From NCBI GenBank assembly GCA_905221605.1, contig CAJNDS010002080.1, positions 1,457,596-1,521,595 on the forward strand: DNA of 64,000 nucleotides, read 5' to 3'. Made by a program: the position numbers and the translations under genes. Every line of letters starts with the position of its first letter. Position 1 is the first letter of the stretch. The notes beneath the pieces are model-generated. The model did not search any database. It worked only from the letters and a program-made list of their open reading frames with translations, and was not told the DNA's origin. Positions 1-11,100 of this stretch are shown in pieces. The DNA comes from Symbiodinium natans. Lineage: Eukaryota; Sar; Dinophyceae; Suessiales; Symbiodiniaceae.

Positions 1-1800
1 GAGCAGATTACCCTGAAAGTGGTGTTCGTGCCTTGCCCCGGTGTTCGAAACACGCGTTGCAAAGTTTGTGCGCAGCATGAAGGGGCTTAATGAGAATATA
101 GTTCTGGGGGTTAGTATGAGTATAGTATTATTATAAAGGGACCATAAGGGACTACTATAAAGGGACCATAAGGGAATACAAGTAGGTGCCCTGGACGTGT
201 ACTCCCAGGATTGGAGTGATGCAGATGGCTCTGGAAAACTCTCCAGAAAAGAGCTTGAAGGGTCCCTGGGGAAGATCAGGCTCGCTCCTGAGGGTCTCGA
301 AACATCTTGAAATGTCAGAGATTGCACTTCAAAAGCCTTCACCTGCGCATCCAAGGGCCTGCTGTGGCTCACTCCCGGAGATCACCGACGAGGCCCAGTG
401 TGGTCCTGGTGTTCCAGGGTGAAAGCAAGGATCGCCCGCTCTTGTTCTCGGTAGGCCTGGCACCACCTCGATGAGGCCTTGAGAAGGGAATTCCACCTCA
501 AATGTACCTTAAAATAGGCCAGTGTATGCCAGTGTAAAGAGGACTCAAAAGCATGTTTCGATCATTCTCGAAGTTCGGTTCGAGAACTGACCTCTCCAGG
601 ATGGCAATGGCGTTGTCAACTTCGGTGAGTCTGCGTCGTGGGCCGGGCCTCGCCTGGGCTTGGAGTTAGGCTGGAATGCCCTTCTGCCGCTGCACTTTGA
701 GCTCATCGAATGTTAATTCGTTACACGGGGTTCACAGGCGTGAAAAAGATGCTCGGCAAGTCAGCAGCCCAGACGGCCCGAGCTGCACCCGCCCCCCCCG
801 CCCTGTCCCCCGCAGTGGGATGGTGGGATGGCCCGTGGTGTAGATTCACCACCGCATGACAGGTCTGCAAGCTTGATGATGTCATCTTCGCCCTGCGGTG
901 TATTGGGCTGCCCCTGCGAGAACTACGTTGGGGATGAGGCATGTTTCCGGGCACATGAAGATGAGAGTCTGTGCAGTTCCTTGTGGGTTCGTCTTGGTTA
1001 GTTCGTCAACCATCTGGAAGAATAGAATTAACATGAATCTCTGTGTGTGTTTGTGCCGATGTGGAGGACAAGCGCCACGAGAAGAAGTGCAAGGACACCC
1101 ATCTTGATGGTGCAAATCTGACGTCGTACGCATGCTACAGCTCTGATCTGCCTTGCAGTTGGAAAACAGATTGGTTTAGTCAGCTGTAGACATACTGCGT
1201 TGCCAGGACTGCAAACATAAGGGCGGCCTGCATGTGACGTCAAGGGCATCGATTGGCGAAGTCCCGTCCGAGCCTCAAGACCTTGCTGACAGGTTGCAGT
1301 AGCACAAACAGCGCCAGCTTAGAGCTGTGCTTCTCAGGTTTCCCGGCTACTGGAAAAACCACGATGGAGAATTCAACGAGCTGATTCCCATGACAGGCGC
1401 CCTTGCCAAAGGGAGCCCAACGCTGTTAGCTGCAAGCTCTACGAGACATATGAAACGCAGTGCATCGTAGCAGCATACTGCGGAGTGTAGGCTCAGGCAT
1501 GTGCCGGCTCTCTGCAGAGGCAAGCTGGATGAGTGGCAGAGGCTGTTAAAAGAAACCTACAGGTTTGGCCCCCACTTTCTGCCATCCTCATGCATGTTCA
1601 GACCCAGCGACAGTGGCTGCACTTGATTTGCGCCCCAAGAGAAACTCGGCACAAACTGCACGGCGAGGAAAGCCTACACAAAGGACCGCGGGAAGCACAA
1701 TCCAACGAACCCGAAAGTTGCTCGGCCAAGCTTTGAGCTGCTGGGTGTCTAGCTGCGCTGCACGTCTTCGGCATTGTTTGCTTTGGCGGAGTGCTGCGAG
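1..1800. other. 5' flank, mostly unassigned
   Basis: No long reading frame or recognisable domain beyond one possible EF-hand micro-exon (600-624). Short open stretches occur on both strands, and none resembles a known family. Because the PARP-like gene downstream is cut into very short exons, some of its 5' exons may lie here unseen. The stretch 121-180 contains a short direct repeat of the phrase AAAGGGACCATAAGGGA. Confidence 0.4.
600..624 (+). CDS. possible EF-hand micro-exon
   Basis: Between an AG at 598-599 and a GTGAGT at 625-630, 25 nt read D-G-N-G-V-V-N-F. This matches positions 3-10 of a calcium-binding EF-hand loop (DxDGNGxVxF). The preceding exon, with the first Asp of the loop, and the following exon were not found. 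The fit to both a splice frame and a loop consensus is suggestive, but 8 residues can match by chance. Confidence 0.22.
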
Positions 1801-4448
1801 GTCCCGGCAGGTTTTGAGGTGGTGAATGTGAAGCGCAACGAGAACAAAAAGTCTTGGGAGGACACCCAGCAGCTGCTGGGTGTTGGTCGATCTTGCCAGA
1901 ATGCGACCCTTGTGTTGTGTTGAGGTTGAAGAGGGGACTGTCAGAGCCAACTGGTCTTGATTGTATATCTCCGGTGCCCCGTGAGCCTGTGTCCAGGAGT
2001 ACGCGTGCCGGCGTGGCGATTTGCTGGAAAGGGAGGAGCCACCAGAGCCATGGACGCATCAGAGTGCTGTCATGATCGGGGGAAGGGAGAAGTCCAGAGA
2101 AGTCCAGCCGAGAACGTGTCCAAGGCACCGTTTCCGGATGTCAAGACAAGCGTGGCAATGGAAAAGATTGGAGGAGCCAAGGCACCGTGTACATGTCTTT
2201 GTATAGTTCGAGCCAGGTCACTTAGACCTTGCCAAGGAAAGCACAACCCCAAGCCAACCATCACGTGTCACTTCGCAACCGATGGGGTTGCCATTGCTCG
2301 CCCTGTGGTCGGGGGGCGGGATTGTCGGCCCATGTCTTGCTTAGACTCCACGCTCAATGTCCATTGAATGTCCTTGAATGTCCTCCTAAGAAGGAAGACT
2401 GTTGCAGTTCAGCTTCTTGCAGAGCGCAGTGTGATGTAAGAAGCTCGTGCCCACAAGAGCCTCCTGCACCTAAGAGAGCTTTGCACAATGCAGGCAAGCC
2501 GCTTGCACGCAGAGTGCAACTTGGTGAAATTAATCCACCACCACCGACCATTATTGTGATCGTGATTCATCCATGCCTGCAGCAGTGCAGTCAGGGTCCT
2601 GACCAGTCGTTCTTGTCAGCCTGATCCTCCTAGTACTAGCTAACAGTCCGCAGCTCTGTGTAGCTAAGCAGCAGCTGTTACTTCAACACAGCGGTGCTTG
2701 TGCAAACGCTGCAGTCTGTCTGTTCCGTTCCGCTCAGCAAGAAGTCTTGGAGGCAACGAGTGGTACCTTTTCCACGGGACAAATCCTTCGGCAGCTGAAG
2801 CTATTTGCCAGAGTCTTACTAGTAGTTGGATCAGGACTGTATACATATAGAAAACTTAGTTCCGCAAGCGGAGGCCAAACTGACTTCAAAGTCAGCCGGG
2901 CTGGGTCCAGTACTGGCACCCTGTATGGTAAAGGAGCGGCGTGCACTCGATGTGCTGCGCACTGCCGTCTTTCGAAAGACCCTTACTGACATAGGACTCT
3001 ATTTCGCTGAGTCCATCACCAAGGCAAAATCAGCCTTGCTTGCGCTCTTTGGTTTTGCCTAAAGGATTCCTGACCAGCGGCATTCTGTGCCGCGCTGTCG
3101 CAGGCCGACGAGTACGCAAAGCCGAACGAGGAGGGCCTTTATGCAGCGAGGATCCCAAGCTCTTGTCTCCAAAACTTACGCCCTGCCAGCACGAGCCTAG
3201 CTGCAGACTGCAGCTTGCCAGAATCTGGAAGACCCTTTCGCGCCCACCACGTTGCAGTACTCGAAGCACCAAGTAGCAGCAGCCGTCTTTTCGCAGACAA
3301 AAGACCACGATGGTGCCCTGTAGCAAATTGAAGTTCCGGATTTGAAGAAGCCGATGAGGCTGGTTCAACATGCAGCCTCTCAACCCCGGTTAGAGCTGGC
3401 TGGAATCTTGCGGCACGGAGTGTGCTTCCCACCCTTCCGAGGCTCAGGCTGCTTCAGTTTGGCAATGCTAGCATATTTGGGAACGATTTGCGAGACCATC
3501 CATCCCACCCCCCCCCCCCCCCCCCGGCAGTTGAACCTGATGCTGAAGCTGTCACACAAAACCAGCTTGCCTTTATACAGGACCCTTAACAAAACAGGTT
3601 CCAGCATTCAAGCAAGGCAAGAGAGCGCGACATCAACGATGCATCTGCGGATGAAACCGGTGAAAAAGCCCCATGCGACACCCAAGCACGGGAAGAGCTT
3701 GTTTCGTGGTCACCTAATCGAGCTCACGGTGCTTGCATTAGTGGGTCCTCCATTTTCTTCTGAAACAACACTAAGCACTCTGGCTGCTTTCGAGCCCCCC
3801 GGCTGCATGCCCGCTAACCCAATGAGACGAGAGGCCCTTCAGGCCCACCCGGCCTCGTGGTAGGCCGGGCTGATTTCAGGGACCTGGCCTGCATGTTGAT
3901 CTCAGCCGAACCACTGAAAGTGTCAAACACCATTCCGGACCCCAAACACTGACCGGATGCTGATGAAGCCCTGAAACTTGACACTATGGAGGGGGGCCCC
4001 AACAAGAAGAGAGTGCAACATTTCCACCAGTAGCAGAAGGCAGGCGTGTGATTAGTGTGATCATACCTGTGCCCTTACATAGCTCCGAGCCGAAGCTGGA
4101 CAAGGGTGGCACACGCCGGTTGTTGCATCACTCGCCTTTGCCATGGAGGCTTTCGGTCAAGCACCTGCAACTACCTGCGAGAGTTTGCGCATGATTGCAT
4201 TGCTACACTAGAGGTGTTGGTTTGTCGAGTTCTCGGTGGGCAAGTGCACTATACTGACGAGGTGGAGCCTGACCCTGAAGTATTGTCCTCGGGCAGTGTT
4301 GACTGAAAGTCAGTCAAGAGTCAAGAGTCGATGCCGTTGCATCTTCGTTGAGATTTCGATCAAGAGCTCAGGCACTTGTGCATTCCTGCATCGAGGGGCC
4401 TTACGACACTGTGTGTGGTGACCGTGAGAAGACCCGTGGAACGTACAG
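1801..4448 (+). CDS. PARP-like ADP-ribosyltransferase, 5' part (exons up to the Copia-carrying intron)
   Basis: Splice-aware reading gives one ADP-ribosyltransferase catalytic domain. Exons: 1801-~1869 (VPAGFEVVNVKRNEN, the N-terminal PARP strand), ~2739-2806 (NEWYLFHGTNPSAAEAI, with the NAD-binding His of the HGT motif), 2874-2933 (DFKVSRAGSSTGTLYGKG), 2995-3023 (LYFAESITK, with the conserved Tyr), 3104-3142 (ADEYAKPNEEGLY), 4214-4279 (VLVCRVLGGQVHYTDEVEP) and 4372-4448 (EGPYDTVCGDREKTRGTY). Joining them keeps one frame and reproduces the PARP order H, then Y, then the strand before the catalytic Glu. Family knowledge: such enzymes transfer ADP-ribose from NAD+ to protein or nucleic acid. 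Donors are GC at 2807, 3024, 3143 and 4449, GA at 2934 and GT at 4280. A further exon near 1997-2045 is possible. The N-terminus and start codon were not found. The gene resumes at 18235. Confidence 0.75.
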
Positions 4449-4644
4449 GCAGCATCAGGGAGTGCATGAGGTACTCAGTTGTAGACAAATGTACATATGT
4501 CATACATACATAACTACCTGGAGGTCATTCTACACCCCCTTCTGTTGTGGCTCTATTTCCGGTGGGCCTAGCGTAAACAGGGCATGGCTTCGTGCGTGTT
4601 TTTTTACTTAGCGCGCATAAGTTGCGGAAGTCCGAGAGGAAGCC

Positions 4645-4649
4645 TCATG
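4645..4649. repeat. target-site duplication, left copy (TCATG)
   Basis: TCATG lies directly before the first base of the 5' LTR and is repeated directly after the 3' LTR at 17846-17850. A 5-bp duplication is the normal size for Ty1/Copia integrases. It shows that the ends of the element are those of a single integration event. Confidence 0.92.
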
Positions 4650-4822
4650 TGTAATTTTGCATTGCGATAACCCTTGCATTTTAACATCATGTGCATATCG
4701 TCCCGTTGCATTACCTCGCAAGCCCTCTGCAGTAGAAAATAGAGCGTTCGCTCCTGCATGGCTTAACGGTATTATCAACTCAGTGCTTGTGATTACACCT
4801 TGGAGTTTCCCTGATAACTATA
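4650..4822 (+). repeat. 5' LTR (173 bp)
   Basis: It begins TGTAATTTTGC and ends GATAACTATA, and is identical over 173 bp to 17673-17845. The start is the usual TG; the end is TA rather than the usual CA. Promoter and RNA start should lie here by analogy, but no clear TATA box was identified, which is normal for dinoflagellates. Confidence 0.96.
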
Positions 4823-4833
4823 GGTTATCAGCC
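4811..4833 (+). promoter_or_regulatory. primer-binding region with LTR/PBS hairpin
   Basis: Directly after the LTR the sequence reads GGTTATCAGCC (4823-4833). The LTR end CTGATAAC (4811-4818) and GTTATCAG (4824-4831) are perfect 8-nt reverse complements around a 5-nt loop. The plant-type initiator-tRNA primer site TGGTATCAGAGC is only partly matched. Primer binding here could use a tRNA fragment, since the complement contains a loop-like CTGATAA as in half-tRNA priming of Drosophila copia. Alternatively the hairpin could help priming. The choice is inference. Confidence 0.55.
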
Positions 4834-4845
4834 GTATAGCCTACA

Positions 4846-7800
4846 ATGCTTGCGGATGCGAACCTGGAGAATGCTTCACCTGAACTTGTACCTGCCGAAG
4901 AAGTAGCTACAGAACGTACAGGACTACCTCTGCTGCTCCCGGCAACGGGAAGCCGAGCAGGGGCACCAGAGACGCACCTAGGTCAACAGTCGTACCCTCA
5001 AGCAGTGAACTTCGCTAACATGTCCATGCATGATGGTCGGAACCTCAGCATGGCGGCGAACTTCTTTTCGCAGACGAATGTGTTTCATGTTCATGATGAG
5101 AACCGAGCACGTCTTAGGACGGAGCTAAGTTTCTTAGAGATTGAAGCGGAGAGAAGGCACACACTGGCCATGGAAGAACAGGCCCGTGCAAATGAACAAG
5201 GTGTTTCGAACCTTGAGGAACTCGCCGAAAGAGTACATGCTACTCGAATGGCATCGTGCGAAGAGCGATTCGCGAGGTTCGAACAACGGTCAGCCACCAG
5301 GGAACTTGGATTAATCGAAGAGCTTGACGAAATGCAAGCCCGATTTACAAGCATTGAGCAAAACGTTTCACAATCAGAGGCGCTCCTCGCCCAAAGGATG
5401 CAAGAGCAGTATCATCAACAACTCAACAGTTTTGCTGCACAACAATCGCAGTTCCTCCTCTCGGAGTTCGAAGAAAACTTCCAGGTCTACCAAAGAACCG
5501 AAAGGGAAGAATTCGATGCGATGTTGGATGCTGCGAAAGAACAGCAAGATGAAATTGAGGACAAGCTGTTGGCCACTGAAAGGGCACTTAGGTTCGCAGA
5601 AGAGTCGCAACAACAACAAGCCCCTGTGTTTCCTAGTGCACCTTCTGCACCGAACGTGGTAACGCCAAACATGTTGAGCTCTAGCATGCGAGGACTCCTG
5701 GCCCAGATGAATCCAGGTAACACAACTGCACAACAGCCCCAAGCTGGTGCAACTGCAGCGCCCTCAGAAGGACAGACGATCGGTGGACCGGTCAGTGCGA
5801 ATGCGGCTGGCTCAGCTCAGCCTGCAGGAACCACTGCAGGACCCTTGACGACCCCTCCGGGTCTAGGAAATCCTGCAGCACCCGTTACCGGGATGCCGGC
5901 CACTGGTCTGACCTCAGAGACTCTGCTCGCAACGCAGGCAGCAATCCTCGAAAACCTCCGCCTCATGAAAGGTGAGAGGACTGAAGACGACAAACCAAAG
6001 GTGAAGGAAGCCGAGAGCATTAGGTTGCCAGACTTCCCAAATCCCGAAACGTACAGGTCATGGAAGACTGCGACCCGTGAAGCTATTCGTGCGGCCAGCG
6101 ATAGACCCGATGATGCTTTCGAGTGGATCCTTGAAGTCTACGACAAGAACGCATCACACGAAAAGCTAAGAGAGCCAGGAAAGTTTGTGACTCTCGACAC
6201 GAAGCTGCTCGCTGCACTCAGTAAGGTCGCAAAGGGAGACCTCGGTAGACACATCCTGAACTTCAAGGAAACCGAGGCCGCCCAAAAGAGATCCGTGAGG
6301 GGTCGTCAGGTTCTTTACCTCTTCGAACAACACTTCAAAACCAACGAAGAAGTGGGCTCACTCTACTCAGTTGAGGACCTTTTGAAGGTTAACATGGTTG
6401 GAGATGACCTCACATCTTTTCTTCACAACTGGGAGAGTGTCATTGCAGGAATGAGCCATGTCCCTGAGGAAATGGTACTACGAGATATTCTGCTCAGACA
6501 GATTAGGAAGTCAAGTCGTATGAAGTATGACTTAGAGATTTACGACCGTGCCAAGGAGGGATCTACCTCTCACACCTACTCCTTCCTTTTGCAGTCGATT
6601 AGGGACTTGCTTACCAGGGAAAGGGTCAGGAAAAACCGAGACAGGATCGCCAAGTCCCACGGGGACAAGTTTGGGGCTCCTGCCCCGACGCGCCCGTCTC
6701 GCCCCTCAAGCCGAGGTGGCCGTGAGAGAGGTAGATCGCCATCTAGGAGCACGAGCCGCTCGCGAAGTAGCAATGCCAGCTCCCCAAAGAGGTCAAACAG
6801 CCCGAAGGGAGTGTGCTACGACTTCCTGAAAGGTACCTGTACTCGTGGTGACAAATGCAGTTTCCTACACAAGACTAGGTCCCAGTCACCGAACTCGAAG
6901 AAGCCTGACAAAGCCCCAAAGATCGGAGGTAGAATTCAGCGTGTCTGTACTTTCTGGAAGAAAGGGAAGTGCAACAAGGGCGAGAACTGTCGTTTTCTCC
7001 ACCAGGAGAAGCCAGCCGCAGCTGCGAAAGCTAAGGCGGCTGCTGCCACCCCTGATCCCACTAATCCTAAGCCTAGATCCCCCTCGCCCGCTCCTAGGAG
7101 ACCGAAAAGCCGAGGTAGGTCTAAGAGCAGGGATAAGGCAGCAGCGTGTTGCCTCGCAGCACCTGCTGTGCAACCAAGCCCCTTGGAGGACACATGGGAG
7201 GTCGACTTCAAGGGTGGAGTGTTAATCAGACACCATCGCGTGGAGAGAACAGGCTGGTTTGCACCAGGCAGCGACTGCCCGATCAATGTCCGGCGACTTA
7301 AGAGCAAGGTTAGGGTAGAGAAAACCTTCCCAGAGTACCCTCGCTTTGCTGCAGTGGCATGGAACTGGAGGAAGACTGCGCCGGAACCCTCCTCTAGGGC
7401 TTGGGTAGGCAAGTCTACTTTCAAGATAGAGCCGCTGAAGGTAACCTTCTGTGATGAACCTGTCATGAAGGCCATTCCTGTGGAAGGTGATGGCTTCAGG
7501 CACATCAGGAGGAAACGTCGTTTCAGCGTGGCTTACGCCACCGCCGAGGACTGCCCCAAGCCGAGCATGAAAGAACAGAATCGTGCCAGGATCGAAGCTA
7601 AGCAACTTGAGGCATTGGTGATCAGCATGACGAACGATGTACCTACCAAGTGTGGTTACATGTGTGAAGACCTGACATGTGAGTCATGCGAACGCACCCC
7701 CGCACCTGCCTGCTCAGGCATAGTGCCCGGCCTAGAGTTCCTAGCTGACACTGGTAGCGAGGAAGACCTCATTAGCAAGGAGGATCTGAGGATTCACTAC

Positions 7801-8169
7801 CCGAGCGTCGAGGTCAAAACTGCATCAAGGCCTGTGAGTCTAATCACAGCAAATGGCCCAGTACTCGGGGATCAATCTGTCAAAGTCGATATCCCTGAAC
7901 TGAGCCTCCCAGTTGAGTGTTATCTACTAGAAAGCACTCCTCCTGTCTGCTCTGTCGGGCGCAGATGCATGGATGAGGGTTATGACTTCCACTGGCATGC
8001 GGGGAAGGTCCCTTTCTTTGTCACTCCCGACGGCAGGAAGCTGAAGTGCAAACTCAAAGGCAGGGTCCCTGTGATCGCAGAAGGCTCTGTTGCCACTCCA
8101 GCTATCGAAGAGGAGAGTAACATTGTCTCCCCGGTGTTCAGCCAGGGGGGCAGCTCGCTTTTTCAGTAG
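4846..8169 (+). CDS. gag-pro: Gag-protease polyprotein of the Copia element
   Basis: 1,107 residues from the first ATG after the primer site. Residues ~80-270 are a charged, Glu/Gln-rich coiled coil, then a Pro/Ala/Gly linker (~270-370). A Gag core follows (~390-620, with a YRSWKTATREAIRAA stretch like UBN2-type Gag), then an Arg/Ser-rich segment. Two CCCH zinc fingers, C657-x7-C-x5-C-x3-H and C701-x7-C-x5-C-x3-H, replace the usual CCHC knuckle and probably bind the element's RNA. Residues ~783-860 carry a TWEVD...GVLIRHH module repeated in Pol. An aspartic protease with the active-site D968-T-G-S lies near the C-terminus, so protease is made with Gag. The reading frame stops at TAG 8167, and Pol continues in the -1 frame. 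Confidence 0.95.
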   Translation: MLADANLENASPELVPAEEVATERTGLPLLLPATGSRAGAPETHLGQQSYPQAVNFANMSMHDGRNLSMAANFFSQTNVFHVHDENRARLRTELSFLEIEAERRHTLAMEEQARANEQGVSNLEELAERVHATRMASCEERFARFEQRSATRELGLIEELDEMQARFTSIEQNVSQSEALLAQRMQEQYHQQLNSFAAQQSQFLLSEFEENFQVYQRTEREEFDAMLDAAKEQQDEIEDKLLATERALRFAEESQQQQAPVFPSAPSAPNVVTPNMLSSSMRGLLAQMNPGNTTAQQPQAGATAAPSEGQTIGGPVSANAAGSAQPAGTTAGPLTTPPGLGNPAAPVTGMPATGLTSETLLATQAAILENLRLMKGERTEDDKPKVKEAESIRLPDFPNPETYRSWKTATREAIRAASDRPDDAFEWILEVYDKNASHEKLREPGKFVTLDTKLLAALSKVAKGDLGRHILNFKETEAAQKRSVRGRQVLYLFEQHFKTNEEVGSLYSVEDLLKVNMVGDDLTSFLHNWESVIAGMSHVPEEMVLRDILLRQIRKSSRMKYDLEIYDRAKEGSTSHTYSFLLQSIRDLLTRERVRKNRDRIAKSHGDKFGAPAPTRPSRPSSRGGRERGRSPSRSTSRSRSSNASSPKRSNSPKGVCYDFLKGTCTRGDKCSFLHKTRSQSPNSKKPDKAPKIGGRIQRVCTFWKKGKCNKGENCRFLHQEKPAAAAKAKAAAATPDPTNPKPRSPSPAPRRPKSRGRSKSRDKAAACCLAAPAVQPSPLEDTWEVDFKGGVLIRHHRVERTGWFAPGSDCPINVRRLKSKVRVEKTFPEYPRFAAVAWNWRKTAPEPSSRAWVGKSTFKIEPLKVTFCDEPVMKAIPVEGDGFRHIRRKRRFSVAYATAEDCPKPSMKEQNRARIEAKQLEALVISMTNDVPTKCGYMCEDLTCESCERTPAPACSGIVPGLEFLADTGSEEDLISKEDLRIHYPSVEVKTASRPVSLITANGPVLGDQSVKVDIPELSLPVECYLLESTPPVCSVGRRCMDEGYDFHWHAGKVPFFVTPDGRKLKCKLKGRVPVIAEGSVATPAIEEESNIVSPVFSQGGSSLFQ
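8145..8169 (+). promoter_or_regulatory. candidate -1 programmed frameshift site (gag-pro/pol overlap)
   Basis: The Pol frame is open from 8121, just after a TAA at 8118, and overlaps the Gag frame until the Gag stop at 8167-8169. Within the overlap, Gag codons CAG GGG GGC give the heptamer G GGG GGC at 8145-8151, which has the X XXY YYZ form of a -1 slippery site. A small GCCC/GGGC stem (8176-8187) lies further downstream than usual. No in-frame ATG opens Pol nearby, which favours frameshifting over reinitiation. Confidence 0.5.
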
Positions 8170-11100
8170 ATAGCGGCCCTTGCGGGCTCGCCGGTGCTGC
8201 GCATGAACATCCCGCCGGTGAAGACGAACAAGACGAGGACCCAGGTAAGCACCTTGATCCTGAGGTCCGCGATGCAATTTCCAAGGTGCCGCCGATCGCC
8301 ATTTCCAAAGAACAGCTAAGCAAAACAGGTTGGACTGCAACTGAAGAACACCGCAAGGTAATCATCGGACACAGACCCAAAGCCTTCAGGACTCCTGCGT
8401 CGAGACATCCTAGCTTCGTGATCAGGACAACTTGGGTTTTCAGGGGAGGCGAATGGTCCAAGATCGAGAACAAGGCCGACGTGAGAGAACTTCCGCAAAA
8501 GGTTGCTAAGTTCGAAGAGCCGACCATCCTCTCAATTTCGATCTTCGAAAGACCACCTGACAATCCCGAACCTGAACCTGATAGTGATCACGATGAAGCG
8601 CCCGATGACGTAGGAGGTTCCGAAAAACTTAGGCTGGAAGCCGAGACTGCTGCCCACAAATTCACCCATCGACCCAAGAATCCTTTCTGTAAAGTGTGCC
8701 AGAGGGCAAAAATGATGGCCCCTCATGCACGAAAGAAGGGAGGATCGAGCACTATCGCATCCAAGAAATTCGGGGACCACATCACGATCGACCATGTCAT
8801 CACGAAGGACTTCCGAGACTTTGGGTTCGAGGGGGAAAAGGTTGCATTCGTGGTTAAGGATGTCTGGTCCAACTTCAGGTATGTTTACCCGGCCGTTTCC
8901 AAGAACGCTGAGGAGTGCTACGAAAACTTGCTGCACTTTCTTCAAGTTGAGGATAGTGTCGGTATAGTGTACTCCGATAATGCGTTTGAGCTTGAAAATG
9001 CTGTTAAGCGGATTGGCTGCAGGCACAATACCTCTCGGGCCTATGTTGATCAAAACAAGGCTGTCATCGAGAGAGAGATCAGGACTGTCCTCGAAGGCAC
9101 TCGTGCTAACCTTCTCCAGGCGGGGCTTCCTGATAAAATGTGGCCTTTGGCCGCGCAGCATCACACCATGGCCCTGAACACCTCGAAGCGATTCGACACT
9201 GAGACTGTTCCTTGGGTAGATCGTTTTGATGAGGAATTCAGTGGCCTCGCCATACCGTTTGGCGCTAGAATCATCTATTGGAATAATCCGAAGCAAAATG
9301 CTACAGGTAGCTCTAAGTTTGCACCAACCGGAGAGGAAGGCATCTTTCTGGGGTACCATGTTCAACCAGGCTTCATCTGGAAGGATGAATACCTTGTAGC
9401 GCCCGTAAAGGGATGCCGTGATGCCCTCGAGAATGACAGCCTCAAGATCCTCCGAGTCAAACGCATGGAGCTTCCGCTAGGGGAACTTACCTTCCCTCTT
9501 GCTAGCCCCATCGAAGACAAAGGACCTCCGTCGCTTGATGATCAGAATTGTTTTGAGCAGCACAAGCCTACTGACCTCAACGAGGATGATCTCATCGAAC
9601 AGCTTTTTGCCGACTACGTCCCTGAAGGAGAAGAGGACCCGTTGGATGAGCTCGATCGGAGATGTGCCGAAATCGATGCTAGGGAGAAGGAAAACAAAGA
9701 GGTAGGGGAACCAAAGCCATTAGCTCCTCCCGAACCGAGCTCCAGTAGCGCTCCCGAATCTATCAAGCCAACATGGAAGCCTCATGATCCCAACAGGATG
9801 CCCGATGGTTCCAAGGTACCACAGGGGTACAATTGGGATGGCGTGAGACTTGTCCGAAACAGGAGGGGCTCTAAGAGACCTCCTGATACTCCCTCTGAGT
9901 TCTGGACCTCCATGTCTAGGACCCAGCGTGAGGCCGACATAGAAAGGTATCGCAGGAAGGTTGAACTTGAAGAAGCCGAAGAACAGAGAAAGCGTAGGGA
10001 TGCTGCCCCAGCAATGCCCGTTGGACCTAGGGTCCAGGAACCTCATCGCGAAAAGCTCAGTCGAATGTACTTTGATAAGCTCTGTGAGGTCGCTCAGCTC
10101 CAGTACGCACTTGTTGCTAGAGTTGTATCACAAAAGGAGATCAACAGCAACATTGATGCCCAAGCTGCACTGGACAAAGAGTGGCAAAAGCTTGTCGATA
10201 AGCAGTGCTGGTTGTCCGAGAAGGTTCGTGAGTACTCCGATGTTGCTAGTGAAGCCCAGAAGAAAGGGGTGAAAGCACATTTTGGCAGGATCTTTGAGAT
10301 TTGCAGCCTTAAGGGGTCCGAGCTACCGAAAGGGCACCCAGATCGCAAGTGGAAGGGCCGAAGCGTGTTCCAGGGCAACCGGGTTTCCGACGAACACAAC
10401 GATCATGCCATCTTTGCAGAACTCGGATCTAGCCCCGCTAGCATGGAGGCCGCAAAGGTGATTGACGTTTTCGGAAGTCAGCCTGGCTACAGCAAGCAGC
10501 AGGCTGATGCTCGTCAAGCATACACGCAGGCACTGTTCAAAGGCGTCGAGACGTGGGTGAGGCTGCCTAGAAACAGGTGGCCAAAAGAGTGGATAAAATA
10601 CAAAGACCCTGTTTGCCCGCTGATGCTAGCTCTCTACGGTCATCCCGATTCCGGAGGGATTTGGGAGCAGCACTGTACGAAGCAGCTTACTTCTGCTGGG
10701 TGGGTCGCTGTATTGCCTGAGATATGGCAGTCCATTTTCTACCATCCACAACTTGATCTTCTTCTTGTTGTTTATGTCGACGACTTCAAGATGGCAGGAC
10801 CGGCAGAAAACATGAGCAAGGGCTGGAAAACCATCAGCGATGTCATAGACTTAGATCCCCCTGAACCTTTTGGCAGGTATTTTGGGTGCAATCATTTTGA
10901 GGAATCAAAGGTCATGTTGCCAAGGGAAGCACATCCGTTCGCTTATGTCTTTGACAAGAAGGTGGCAGCTCCTGCAGCTGGGGGAAACCCCGAGCCGACT
11001 CGGAAGGAGGACTTTTGGGAAGTCGATCCAGAGTTAGGCGCTGTCATTCGCCACCATCTTTACCCTCGCAAAAGGTTGTACGTTCCCGACGAACATGACG

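Noticed and set aside
1598-2128. 176-codon minus-strand frame
   Set aside because: It overlaps the + strand PARP N-terminal exon (1801 on). Composition is low-information and no family was recognised.
7725-8010. A separate pepsin-like host gene at the DTGS motif
   Set aside because: The motif is in frame with Gag and in the normal position for a retroelement protease.
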